From Nitrospira defluvii (GTDB lineage Bacteria; Nitrospirota; Nitrospiria; Nitrospirales; Nitrospiraceae), in assembly GCF_905220995.1 (NCBI RefSeq), contig NZ_CAJNBJ010000016.1, positions 124,001 to 188,000 on the forward strand: a DNA stretch of 64,000 bases. Direction: 5' to 3'. Below the pieces are notes generated by a model that saw nothing but the letters and a program-made list of their open reading frames with translations, did not search any database and was not told the DNA's origin. Position 1 is the first letter of the stretch. Each line of letters starts with the position of its first letter. Positions 46,375 through 55,235 of this stretch are shown here, in pieces. Position numbers and translations under genes: made by a program.

Positions 46375-47302
46375 TCTGATGTCCCTTCATCTCTACATTA
46401 AACCTAGCCGGTAGTAATACTTCCCCGAGTAGATCATAGGTATAGAAATCAGTCCTTCCAGGTCTTCCTCTCGGACAAGTGTACGCCCCTGGCCACCAAA
46501 CTCCTGTCAGGCGATTGCGCACATCTCCGCTTCGGAGGAAGCCACGACGAACCGCCACTACTTCATTGCTCTGGGTATCGAGAACAACTAACTCTCCGCC
46601 TGCAATACCCAGTTCACGGTCATGTGGTCGCACAATCCCTCGCCAAACGTAACCGTATCGGCTCCCAAGCACTGCAGTGTCCTCCCCAACTAGTATCTTC
46701 TTGTTACCTTTATACTTCGCGGTGTATCGTCGATAAACTGTGCCATCCGTCACAACGAGAGACCGTTCTTCAAGAAACACATAAGCTCCTGACCTAACGA
46801 GTAATTCTCGTCCAGTTTCGGCGCTACCTTCTGTGACATAACCGTACGGATCCTCCAGCGCATACAGATGCTCAAGCTCCCAATCTGTGGCCTCTTTCCT
46901 TGGCCGCATCATGAAGATGCCTTCCACATTGTCCACTGTCTTGTAGATGAACTCCCCCGCTTCGGTTTTGCACAAATGATCGAAATACTGCTCCGATGTC
47001 ATCCCCGGTCTATAGCCGCTATCCTCCGGCAGGGGATTCGGAATTTTAATTGAATGGGCGAAACGCCCCTCTTCTGTCGCCAATGGATCAGTCGGCTTGA
47101 GCTTGGCCACCTCTCCACACACTTCCCCTGGCACCAGCTTCCGGCTCTCACAACTCTGCTTGATCTTCTTAATGGCTTTTCGAAACCGCTCTCCAACTGT
47201 CTCGTCTTTATCAAAAAGTCCTGCACTACAGAAACTCGATATGGCTGCCGACAGCAGGCCAACAAGAACCAGCATGCCGAAGATTCTTCTGCTTTGTTTC
47301 AT
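46361..47302 (-). CDS. Exported protein of unknown function, partner of the RTX lipase
   Basis: The 313-residue product starts MKQSRRIFGMLVLVGLLSAA and has a signal peptide cut near CSAG. ATG 47302 has GGAAGAGGG upstream; an in-frame TTG two codons earlier is rejected. The mature part has a short basic helix (ERFRKAIKKIKQSCESRKL), two to three cysteines, and a long beta-rich region (YVFLEERSLVVTDGTVYRRY, GIAGGELVVLDTQSNEVVAV). I recognise no family. It sits between the adaptor gene and the RTX gene and overlaps the RTX start by 14 bases, so it is tightly co-expressed. A lipase-specific foldase, immunity protein or surface tether are possible roles; none is shown by motif. Confidence 0.7.
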   Translation of the reverse strand: MKQSRRIFGMLVLVGLLSAAISSFCSAGLFDKDETVGERFRKAIKKIKQSCESRKLVPGEVCGEVAKLKPTDPLATEEGRFAHSIKIPNPLPEDSGYRPGMTSEQYFDHLCKTEAGEFIYKTVDNVEGIFMMRPRKEATDWELEHLYALEDPYGYVTEGSAETGRELLVRSGAYVFLEERSLVVTDGTVYRRYTAKYKGNKKILVGEDTAVLGSRYGYVWRGIVRPHDRELGIAGGELVVLDTQSNEVVAVRRGFLRSGDVRNRLTGVWWPGAYTCPRGRPGRTDFYTYDLLGEVLLPARFNVEMKGHQNVAK

Positions 47303-47354
47303 AGACAACCCTCTTCCTGAAGATTCATTGCGCTATCTACGCCTCAGTAGGCCC

Positions 47355-48752
47355 CTACCGCTCCCGCAAACTCTCTTTCATCGACTTCAATAGGGGGCTC
47401 AGCAAAAATTCGACCACCCGCCGCTGTCCGGTCTTGATCTCCACCGTCACGGCCATACCGGGAGTCAGATGAATCTGCTTCCCTTCCACCTGCATCGTGG
47501 CTCGATCCATACTCACCCGGCTCGCATACACCAGACCGCCTCTGTCCTTATCTAACGGTACCGCATCATCCGAGACGGTCAACACCTTTCCTGGAATCGT
47601 CCCATACAAGGTAAACGGAAACGTTTCGATCTTCAGTTCTACAGGCTGCCCTTCCCTCACGAATCCGATGTCCCTATTTTCCAACTGCGCCTCGACCTCA
47701 ACTGGATGATCCTGAGGCACGACCATCAGCAGCGGCTGGGCAGGAGTTACAACGCCGCCGACCGTGTGCACCGCCAATTGTTGGACAACGCCGTTGATCG
47801 GAGAGACCAGTTTCTGGAGCTCCGTTTTTTGTCCGGTTTTCCGGACCTCTTGGATCAGCGACGCGGCCTTCATCTCCATGGCCGAAAGCTCGGTTTGCTT
47901 ACTCTGCTGAAATTCCGAGATGAGCACCTGGTAGTTCTGTTCTGCCTCAGCCAAGGCCGCTTGGTCCTGACGCAACCTGCTCTTCTGCCCGGCCCATTCC
48001 TGCGCCTTATCGATGCGTTGTTGCTCAAACTGGAGATAGTCCATCTTCGACACATACTGTTGTTCCAGTAATGCTCGGTAGGCTGCTGCCCTCTCATTTT
48101 CCATCGGAACAGTGGCCTCAAGGCGTCGGAGATTGTCTTTCGTCGCCTCCACAGCCGCTTGACGCTGACCGATAAGATGTCGTGCGGCATCTACCCGAGC
48201 GGCATATTCCGCCGTCTGATCCCGCAAGAGTTGCTGCTGCAGCAACACGAATTCTGGATCGGCATCGCTAGGCGCGTTGAAGGTGCTTTGTCCAGTTATC
48301 AAAGCATGCAAGCGAGCAGCCTCGACCAGAGCAGCTCGATATTCGTTAGTAGCTCGATCACGGTCGGCACTATTTTGAGTGGCATCGAGTTCGATCAGAA
48401 CTTCTCCCTGTGTGACCACTTGACCATCTTGTACATGAATAGCGGCGATCACGCCCGTCTCAAACGGCTGGATAGTTTTGGAATAGCCGCTGGGAATGAT
48501 TTTCCCCGGCGCCACCGCCACGATATCGACCTGACTTAGCGAAGACCATGTCACGGCTGACGCAAATGCCAGCATGATGGTCCAGAGGATCGCCCGTCCG
48601 ATCGGCGACGGTGGTGCATCCTGAATTTCAAGGATCGCAGGTAGGAACTCGATCGCTTGTCCGGAGGTTCCAGCCCGTGCCGTCTGCCCCGACTCAACTC
48701 GCCCCATCGCCCGCCTCCCGGCCAGGTTTCGTAGAAGGACTTTCATCATCAC
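47355..48752 (-). CDS. Type I secretion membrane fusion protein (HlyD/LapC family)
   Basis: The 465-residue adaptor has a cytoplasmic N-terminus, one membrane helix (AILWTIMLAFASAVTWSSL, about residues 53-75), a biotinyl-lipoyl motif half (GKIIPSGYSKTIQPFETGVI), a long coiled coil (about 150-300) and the second lipoyl and beta-barrel parts (LVSPINGVVQQLAVHTVGGV, ENRDIGFVREGQPVELKIET). It links the inner-membrane exporter to a TolC-type outer-membrane channel, which is not encoded here. The start region GTGATGATG overlaps the exporter stop; the ATG at 48749 (TGATG) is as likely as GTG 48752. Confidence 0.93.
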   Translation of the reverse strand: MMMKVLLRNLAGRRAMGRVESGQTARAGTSGQAIEFLPAILEIQDAPPSPIGRAILWTIMLAFASAVTWSSLSQVDIVAVAPGKIIPSGYSKTIQPFETGVIAAIHVQDGQVVTQGEVLIELDATQNSADRDRATNEYRAALVEAARLHALITGQSTFNAPSDADPEFVLLQQQLLRDQTAEYAARVDAARHLIGQRQAAVEATKDNLRRLEATVPMENERAAAYRALLEQQYVSKMDYLQFEQQRIDKAQEWAGQKSRLRQDQAALAEAEQNYQVLISEFQQSKQTELSAMEMKAASLIQEVRKTGQKTELQKLVSPINGVVQQLAVHTVGGVVTPAQPLLMVVPQDHPVEVEAQLENRDIGFVREGQPVELKIETFPFTLYGTIPGKVLTVSDDAVPLDKDRGGLVYASRVSMDRATMQVEGKQIHLTPGMAVTVEIKTGQRRVVEFLLSPLLKSMKESLRER

Positions 48753-50911
48753 GCCGCACGCCCTTCCTGATGCTGGTGGAGTCGCGTATACATCCCATTG
48801 CGCATGAGCAATTCATCATGCGTGCCTTGCTCAACTAGTTGCCCTCGATCAATGACGTAAATCTTGTGGGCAGGACGAACCGTGCTGAGCCGATGGGCAA
48901 TGATGACGACCGTACGCCCTTTACAAATCTGGGCCATATTTCGCTGGATGATCGCTTCGGACTCGTAGTCCAAGGCACTCGTCGCTTCATCGAAGATGAG
49001 AATGCGGGGGTTCGCCACTAAGGCGCGGGCGATGGCAATGCGTTGCCGCTGCCCGCCCGAGAGCGCGCAACCATGCTCTCCAACGACCGTATCGTATCCG
49101 TCCGGAAGTTCAAGAATGAACTCATGGGCGCCGGCGAGTTTCGCGGCGTGCATCACACGCTCCATCGGGAGCCCAGGGTCCGTCAATGCGATGTTGTCCC
49201 GCACCGAGCGGTTAAACAGAAAGTTCTCTTGCAGCACAACTCCGACATGGCGCCGCAACCAGGCGGGGTCTATCTGCGCGAGATCTACGCCGTCCACTAG
49301 CACGCGACCGCGCTCCGGCACATACAGACGTTGCATCAGCTTGGCAATCGTGCTTTTCCCAGACCCTGATCGCCCCACTACGCCGACGATCTGCCCTGGT
49401 TGCAGCGAAAGGGAGACGTGCTGAAGCACCGGCGGCCCATCGACACGATACCGAAACCCCACATCCTCAAATACAATCTGGCCGGCAATCTGCGGAAGGG
49501 CCGTGCGGTTGGGATTGTAGGTAGGTTCCGGCTTGGCATTCAGAACGTCGCCCAGTCGTTGGATCGAGATACCGACTTGCTGAAATTCCTGCCAGAGGTT
49601 CACCATACGCAACAATGGTCCGGTGACTTGCCCCGAAAGCATGTTGAAGGCAATTAACTCCCCGATGCTTAACCCGCCGTCGATGACTTGGTAGGCGCCC
49701 ACCCACATAATGGCAATGGTGGTCGATTTCTGAATACAGGCCGCCACTTGCCCAGCCACCGTCATGAGGCTGGTGGCACGGAAACTCGCCTGGACATAAC
49801 TGGCTAATTGTTCATCCCATCGACGCTGTAGCGGCGGTTCGACGGCGAGCGCCTTCACCGTTTGAATACCGCTCACCGCTTCCACTAGAAATGCCTGGTT
49901 CTCCGCACCGCGGTTGAATTTTTCATGGAGCCGAGCACGAATGGTCGGCGTAATGAGCACCGAGAGCAGGGCAAAAAATGGCAGCGAGGCCATCACCACC
50001 AATGTGAGTGTGGGGTTATAGATCCACATCACACCCAAAAACACGACCGTAAACACCACGTCCAAGACCACCGTCACCGAGTTACTGGTGAGAAACTGGC
50101 GGATCTGTTCGAGTTCGCGTATCCGCGCCACCGTATCGCCGACCCGCCGGGCCTCGAAGTAAGCCAGCGGCAGAGCCAGGAGATGGCGGAATAGTTGCGC
50201 TCCCAGCCCTACATCGATCCGATTAGTGGTGTGGGCAAACAAGTACGTGCGCAATCCGCCGAGCAGCGCATCGAACAGGGCGAGAGCCAACATACCCATC
50301 GCCATGACATGGAGTGTCGTGAACCCTTTGTGCACGAGCACTTTATCGATGACCACTTGCGTGAACAGCGGAGTCAGCAACGCAAACACTTGGATAAAAA
50401 ACGAAGCGAGAACGACTTCCCCCAACAGACGACGATACTTGAGCACGGCGGGGATAAACCACATAATGCCGAACGGAAGATCTTCTATACGTAGGCCTGC
50501 ACGTTTCGTACAGAGTAATAGGCTCCCGCTCCAGATCGCGACGAACTCTTCCTTCGAGAGAATATGCGGCCGCTCTTTCAGCGGATCCTGCAACAGCACT
50601 TTTTCTCCCTGCACTTTTGCCAGGACGACATGCGTCCCGTCGGTTCGTTGAGCAATCGCCGGAAATGGCGTCGCCGCCAGTTCGTCCCACGAGGTGGTCA
50701 CAAGACCGGCTTTCAGGCCGACGTGTTTCGCGGCACGCACCAAGGCGTTCACCGTCAAGCTGTGACCAGACAGCCCGAATTGATGCTGAATCTGGCCGCC
50801 GTCGACCGGCACATCATGAAAGCGTGCGACCAAAAGCAGACACAACAAACCGGTATCCGGCCGAGATGACGTGGTCGAACAAGAATCGATATGGGCAGCT
50901 GAGACATCCAT
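48749..50911 (-). CDS. Type I secretion ABC exporter with inactive C39-like domain (HlyB type)
   Basis: The 720-residue exporter has three parts. The N-terminal peptidase-C39-like domain (about 15-140) has DTGLLCLLLVARFHDVPVDG where protease-type exporters have DCG. The catalytic Cys is replaced by Thr, so it is a substrate-binding CLD as in HlyB. Six membrane helices (about 155-430) follow. The ATPase domain has Walker A GVVGRSGSGKSTIAKLMQRL, signature LSGGQRQRIAIARALV and Walker B ILIFDEATSALDYESE. It should export the RTX protein in one step without leader cleavage. It is coupled to the adaptor gene downstream and follows the small DUF3467-like gene by 21 bases. Confidence 0.93.
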   Translation of the reverse strand: MDVSAAHIDSCSTTSSRPDTGLLCLLLVARFHDVPVDGGQIQHQFGLSGHSLTVNALVRAAKHVGLKAGLVTTSWDELAATPFPAIAQRTDGTHVVLAKVQGEKVLLQDPLKERPHILSKEEFVAIWSGSLLLCTKRAGLRIEDLPFGIMWFIPAVLKYRRLLGEVVLASFFIQVFALLTPLFTQVVIDKVLVHKGFTTLHVMAMGMLALALFDALLGGLRTYLFAHTTNRIDVGLGAQLFRHLLALPLAYFEARRVGDTVARIRELEQIRQFLTSNSVTVVLDVVFTVVFLGVMWIYNPTLTLVVMASLPFFALLSVLITPTIRARLHEKFNRGAENQAFLVEAVSGIQTVKALAVEPPLQRRWDEQLASYVQASFRATSLMTVAGQVAACIQKSTTIAIMWVGAYQVIDGGLSIGELIAFNMLSGQVTGPLLRMVNLWQEFQQVGISIQRLGDVLNAKPEPTYNPNRTALPQIAGQIVFEDVGFRYRVDGPPVLQHVSLSLQPGQIVGVVGRSGSGKSTIAKLMQRLYVPERGRVLVDGVDLAQIDPAWLRRHVGVVLQENFLFNRSVRDNIALTDPGLPMERVMHAAKLAGAHEFILELPDGYDTVVGEHGCALSGGQRQRIAIARALVANPRILIFDEATSALDYESEAIIQRNMAQICKGRTVVIIAHRLSTVRPAHKIYVIDRGQLVEQGTHDELLMRNGMYTRLHQHQEGRAA

Positions 50912-50932
50912 GACGGAATGGCGAGTGACCGG

Positions 50933-51268
50933 TCAGGACAGTTTCGATTTGAGGGGCTGGAGGGTAGCGACTATCTGCTGGAGTTGTTGATGCAAACGAA
51001 TCACTGCATCAAAAGGTAAGGCGACTCGAACGGTTCTGGTTGCCACCACCTGCTTTGGCATCGTTTCGCCCCTTTGGGCACGTTGCGTCACCGCAGCGAT
51101 CAGCCCCGGCTCGAGAAATCCGAAATCAATGTAGGCCAGTCCTTGTGCGAGACTCGTCTGGGAATAGTTCGCCAGAATCGGCTGGTCGGCATCTCCGATC
51201 GATTTTAGGCGGACGCTCACCGCCACTGACTTGTCACCATTCTGCTTGGGACTGCTTCCAACGGCCAT
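50933..51268 (-). CDS. Small DUF3467-like protein, first gene of the secretion operon
   Basis: The 111-residue protein starts at ATG 51268 behind a strong AAGGAGGGAG. Its core (PILANYSQTSLAQGLAYIDF, then VRVALPFDAVIRLHQQLQQI) follows the DUF3467 pattern of a PxYANxxxV...LDFG strand set and an ALSPxxAxxLxxxLxxxL helix. No signal peptide or membrane segment is present, so it is cytoplasmic. The function of the family is not known to me. As the leading gene of the type I secretion operon it may act as a chaperone or regulator of the exporter or RTX substrate; that is inference from position alone. Confidence 0.7.
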   Translation of the reverse strand: MAVGSSPKQNGDKSVAVSVRLKSIGDADQPILANYSQTSLAQGLAYIDFGFLEPGLIAAVTQRAQRGETMPKQVVATRTVRVALPFDAVIRLHQQLQQIVATLQPLKSKLS

Positions 51269-51629
51269 GCGCTCCCTCCTTTATGCAAATGAACGATGCA
51301 CCGGAATGAATTGCTTCACGTGCGCGAACAAGCGCGATATTATTCGAAGGTCGCAGAGTGGAATATTCCCCGGAGGATGGGCGCTGACAAAACCTTTGGT
51401 AGGCCAAGAATATACTTAGATTGATGAGTCACCTTATGGCGAGCCTGCCCTAGCTTCAATACGCAAGCACAGAGGAGTGGTGTAGCTGGATGTATTGACT
51501 CAAGACAATACAACTCAAAAATGCAGCCCTATGATCTGAGAAAGATTTGGCCGATGGCGCCCATGAATCCTTCCCTCTCATGCATGGCCAGTGTACACTG
51601 CTCAGTGTCTTGAGGTTATGGAGCGCACA
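51269..51629. promoter_or_regulatory. 361-base divergent control region with a 12-base palindrome
   Basis: No gene is visible between the secretion operon (leftward) and the lipocalin (rightward). A perfect palindrome CAGTGTACACTG lies at 51589-51600, 29 bases before the lipocalin ATG, in an operator-like position. A TTGACT at about 51496 with an AT-rich stretch 17 bases on could be a rightward promoter. Motifs were found by eye. Confidence 0.4.
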
Positions 51630-52208
51630 ATGCAGGTCGCCAATCGTCATGCCAGAATGCGTATCCTGTTTGCCGCCACGGCACTATGCCTGGTCCTATC
51701 CGCCTGTGCCGGAGTAAGTCCAAAGGACACGTTGCCGACGGTCGCCTCAGTCGATCTGGCTCGATATGCCGGACCTTGGCACGAAATTGCACGGCTGCCG
51801 ATGTGGTTTCAGAGACATTGCGTGGACTCGAAGGCCACATACACAGTACGTGCCGATGGTGCCATCGGCGTGCACAATGAATGCGTCACTGATACCGGAG
51901 GGCATGACGAAATCGACGGTGTGGCATGGGTTCTTGATCCACAGACGAATGCGCGCCTGACGGTGGTCTTTGATAATTTCTTTGCACGACTTTTTGGCTC
52001 CTCGCGTGACGGCAACTACTGGATTCTTGCACTGGATCCAGACTACCGTACCGCAATGGTCGGGACGCCAGACCGCCGGTATCTCTGGATTCTTTCCCGC
52101 ACTCCTCACCTGGACGAAACCACCTATCAACACTACCTTGAGCAAGCCAGGCAGCTCGGATTTCCTGTTTCAACGCTCATTCGCACCCTCCGGTCTACGA
52201 CACAATAG
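51630..52208 (+). CDS. blc: Outer-membrane lipocalin (Blc type)
   Basis: The 192-residue lipoprotein has a signal and lipobox (LCLVLSACAG) and a lipocalin barrel. It shows the GxW motif in LARYAGPWHEIARLPMWFQR, YTVRADGAIGVHNECV, the central FFARLFGSSRDGNYWILALD and the closing YLWILSRTPHLDE. Bacterial lipocalins bind lysophospholipids or other lipids at the outer membrane. ATG 51630 has GGAG six bases upstream; earlier in-frame ATGs are less well placed. It diverges from the RTX-lipase secretion operon, an interesting lipid-related pairing, though no shared function is shown. Confidence 0.9.
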   Translation: MQVANRHARMRILFAATALCLVLSACAGVSPKDTLPTVASVDLARYAGPWHEIARLPMWFQRHCVDSKATYTVRADGAIGVHNECVTDTGGHDEIDGVAWVLDPQTNARLTVVFDNFFARLFGSSRDGNYWILALDPDYRTAMVGTPDRRYLWILSRTPHLDETTYQHYLEQARQLGFPVSTLIRTLRSTTQ

Positions 52209-52607
52209 GGTGCCTCGCCAGGCTCTTTTTTCTCGGCTGACGCAGTCCATCCTGATCGGCATGATCACCACCGACAGGGCTCGCTCTGACCGATATTGAC
52301 CAGCCAACGGCCATAAGTGCGGATGATTTTTCTTGTGGCACAGATGGAAGCGGTGGGTTGCGGGAGGCAATCTCAGTTCTGTATAGTGTTGTGAAAGTAA
52401 ACCTCCTCCAAACTGATAATCCCCAGACCACTAAACTGATTTTCCGCAGACGTTCAGTGCACAGCGTCTCGATGTTTACGATGCTCTGCCCAAACACGCC
52501 TTAATCGGCATCATCTATTCCGCTCGGGAACTGTCCGAGCGCCGAAGTCGAATCGCCAAGCGACGGCTTCGGGCGAAGCGTTATTACGAGGCTCTTCAAC
52601 AAGCCCT
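52209..52607. other. 399-base intergenic region before the MBOAT gene, with an open frame lacking a start
   Basis: Directly after the lipocalin stop, GCCT-CGCC-AGGC followed by TCTTTTTT (52207-52230) is a short terminator-like element. From about 52437 a frame without a start codon runs into the MBOAT gene in another frame; it reads ALPKHALIGIIYSARELSER and then a basic helix. It looks like coding sequence by composition but has no ribosome binding site, so it may be a gene remnant. Nothing else is recognised. Confidence 0.3.
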
Positions 52608-54161
52608 ATGCCATTACATTCGTTCTATTTTCTTGCCCTGTTTCTGCCGCTTGCTGTCGCCGTCCATTTCCTGCTCACCAAGGCCGGCCACTTCCGTCTG
52701 GCGGTCGCGGGACTCGTTAGTCTATCCCTCGCATTTTGCGGCTGGCGAGGCTTGTCCGATGCAGAAATCCTGATGGGTTCGATCTGCATAAATTTTCTCA
52801 TCGCACTGCTGCTGCGGCGGCAGGCAGGGCAGCCCGGGCCGAAGCAGACGTTCTTTCTCGCCTTGGGAATTACCGTGAATCTTTCCCTACTTGCCTATTG
52901 CAAATATTCGGCATTCGTTGTGGAGAACGTCAATGCCCTCCTCCATACCACCTATCCGGTCCTCACGACGTACCTTCCCATCGGCATCTCATTTCTGACC
53001 TTTCAACAGATCGCGTATCTGACGGATGTGTATCGCGGGCAGGTCAAGACATTCAACTTCCTGGACTATTGTTTCGTGTGTTCGTTCTTTCCGAAACTTT
53101 TGGCCGGGCCGATTGTTCGACATGCAGAAGTGGTCCCTCAAATCGCACAGAGCATGCGCATGCTCTCGCACGAGGCATTGGCGGCAGGCGCAACCCGCTT
53201 TACCATTGGGTTATTCAAGAAAGTCGTGCTGGCCGACACATTGGCCGGATACGCCACCCCCCTCTTCGCGGCAGACACGATCGCCAGAGACCCAGGCATG
53301 GTCGAAGCCTGGGGCGGCATTCTGGCGTATACGTTCCAGCTGTACTTCGACTTCTCCGGGTACACCGATATGGCCATCGGGATTGCGCAATTGTTCGGGA
53401 TCTCTTTACCCGAGAACTTCAATTCCCCCTACAAAGCCACGAGCATCACCGATTTTTGGAAGCGATGGCACATGACCCTTTCCCGCTTCCTTCGAGACTA
53501 TGTATATATTCCGTTAGGCGGAAACCGGCAGGGCCCCACACGTCAGTACTTCAATCTCCTGCTCACAATGATGTTATGCGGACTGTGGCATGGAGCCAGT
53601 TGGACGTTCGTGATATGGGGAACGCTTCATGGCGCCTATCTCCTCGTCAATCATGGCTGGCGAAGGTTGGCGCTTCCCTGTCCTCCCACCATCGGGTGGG
53701 GCATTACCTTTCTATCCGTCGCCTTCGCTTGGGCCTGGTTCCGGGCCGACAGCGTGTCCGCAGCAATCAGACTCACAACCTCTCTCTCCGGCCTGAACGG
53801 ACTCTGGGAAAACGGATTTCGGGAAGCGCTTCGATACCTGGAACTGCCTGCCCCGCAGCTCGATGCCTTAGCGCGATTTTTCGACCATGACATGGGATTC
53901 GTGATACGGGTTGGGCATTGGACCATTTATCCGGCCAATATGTTGTTCTCAACGCCTCTGTTACAGACATTCTGGCTGGTTGTTTCCGGACTCATCGTGC
54001 TAAGGTTTCCAAATGCGTCCGAGTGGATGCACCCCTCCCCGAAGAATTCGGAATCGCTGTTTTCGCTGCGACGGGCATTGGTAGTAGGGGGACTATTGTT
54101 CCTGGTGTGGCTAGCGTCGATCACGTCGCAGACCAGCGGATTCATTTATGAAAATTTCTGA
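52608..54161 (+). CDS. MBOAT-family membrane O-acyltransferase (AlgI/PatA-like)
   Basis: The 517-residue integral membrane protein has about eleven hydrophobic segments. It has the MBOAT motifs YCFVCSFFPKLLAGPIVRHA, YTFQLYFDFSGYTDMAIGIA, FNSPYKATSITDFWKRWHMT and LWHGASWTFVIWGTLHG, the last containing the catalytic His. These enzymes move acyl groups from the cytoplasm to a periplasmic SGNH partner that O-acylates a polysaccharide. The next gene, six bases downstream, encodes such an SGNH-like protein, so the two form an O-acylation module, possibly for the surface glycan made in the left part of the window. Confidence 0.92.
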   Translation: MPLHSFYFLALFLPLAVAVHFLLTKAGHFRLAVAGLVSLSLAFCGWRGLSDAEILMGSICINFLIALLLRRQAGQPGPKQTFFLALGITVNLSLLAYCKYSAFVVENVNALLHTTYPVLTTYLPIGISFLTFQQIAYLTDVYRGQVKTFNFLDYCFVCSFFPKLLAGPIVRHAEVVPQIAQSMRMLSHEALAAGATRFTIGLFKKVVLADTLAGYATPLFAADTIARDPGMVEAWGGILAYTFQLYFDFSGYTDMAIGIAQLFGISLPENFNSPYKATSITDFWKRWHMTLSRFLRDYVYIPLGGNRQGPTRQYFNLLLTMMLCGLWHGASWTFVIWGTLHGAYLLVNHGWRRLALPCPPTIGWGITFLSVAFAWAWFRADSVSAAIRLTTSLSGLNGLWENGFREALRYLELPAPQLDALARFFDHDMGFVIRVGHWTIYPANMLFSTPLLQTFWLVVSGLIVLRFPNASEWMHPSPKNSESLFSLRRALVVGGLLFLVWLASITSQTSGFIYENF

Positions 54162-54167
54162 GGGCGC

Positions 54168-55235
54168 ATGACACGATCCTTGCCGACGAGATACTTGGGA
54201 ACGATTGCGCTCATATTTGCGCTTGGGACGATTGCGTATACTGGAGCCTTTTTCTATCAAATGGGGGCGCGCGTCGCAGCCGAATATTGGCTGCATGATG
54301 CTCAGGTAGTGAAGCAGGAGCTGCTCGCGCAGCGGCAGCATCAGAACAAGATCATTTTCTCAGCTGGCTCGAGCGCATTTTTTGGAATCGACTCTCAGGA
54401 AGTTGAGAAAAAGCTCGGCATTCCCGCGCTCAACCTTGGCCTTCATATCGGTCGGCCTGTTCATCTCCTAGTGGCCGAAATGGTCCCCTACCTCACGCGG
54501 GGAGACATCGTGGTGCTCCCTCTGGAATTTGAACATTACCGCGCCGCGACTCCCTACACCGACTGGTTCACCAATCAGGTCATGAGCTGGTCCCCCGACT
54601 ACTTCTGGCAACTAGACGTCACGGAGAAACTCAAATTTTTGCGATCCGTCCTTCCACAGCGTGTCGCAGTCGGCGTTCTAACCAAGCTTTTAGGGGAACA
54701 CCTCGACCGTGTTCGGACCAGGGCGCTAAAGGCACCTGAGGAAATCCTGGATCGGGTACGGACGGCCTGGAATAGACGGGATCATCACCCTGACAAAATG
54801 TTCTCATTCCTGAACCTGAGCACGCGTGGCGATGCCATCGTGAGCGCGCCGGAGCACCCCCTGCAATATGCCGGCAATCCCTACTTGCTCGATCGTGACT
54901 TCGTGGAGCCGGCCTATTTCTGGAACACCCTGCAGAATTTCTTTGTGACTGCGCAGGCTCGCGGCATCCAGGTCTATATCACCTGGCCACCGACCATGAA
55001 GGCTAAGCTCGATCTCTCTTCACCGCACATGCAGAAGACGGTCCAGGCCATTGTCAACAAGGTGCGCCAACTGGGCATTCCCATTCTCGGAACCCCATCG
55101 GACTTTCAATATCCCGATGACCGCTTCACCGGAAACATTTACCATTTGACGTCTCAAGGAAAAGCGGAGCATACCAATAGGCTGATCGAGCATATGACGA
55201 GAGAAGCGGTTCCACTACCGCGTCCAACTCACTAA
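54168..55235 (+). CDS. SGNH-like membrane-anchored partner of the MBOAT acyltransferase (AlgJ/DltD-like)
   Basis: The 355-residue protein has one N-terminal membrane helix (YLGTIALIFALGTIAYTGAF) and a periplasmic SGNH-like domain. Block I is SAGSSAFFGIDSQEVE with Ser in place of the usual GDS. A later block is LVAEMVPYLTRGDIVVLPLE, and the C-terminal RFTGNIYHLTSQGKAEHT offers the Asp/His pair. The distance and layout match the acyl-accepting partners encoded next to MBOAT genes. It probably transfers acetyl or another acyl group to a glycan in the periplasm. The acceptor is unknown. Confidence 0.75.
   Translation: MTRSLPTRYLGTIALIFALGTIAYTGAFFYQMGARVAAEYWLHDAQVVKQELLAQRQHQNKIIFSAGSSAFFGIDSQEVEKKLGIPALNLGLHIGRPVHLLVAEMVPYLTRGDIVVLPLEFEHYRAATPYTDWFTNQVMSWSPDYFWQLDVTEKLKFLRSVLPQRVAVGVLTKLLGEHLDRVRTRALKAPEEILDRVRTAWNRRDHHPDKMFSFLNLSTRGDAIVSAPEHPLQYAGNPYLLDRDFVEPAYFWNTLQNFFVTAQARGIQVYITWPPTMKAKLDLSSPHMQKTVQAIVNKVRQLGIPILGTPSDFQYPDDRFTGNIYHLTSQGKAEHTNRLIEHMTREAVPLPRPTH

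Noticed and set aside
39160-51268. RTX operon considered as an acylated pore-forming toxin locus (hlyCABD type)
   Set aside because: No HlyC-like acyltransferase gene is present and the RTX N-terminus is lipase-like, not pore-forming.
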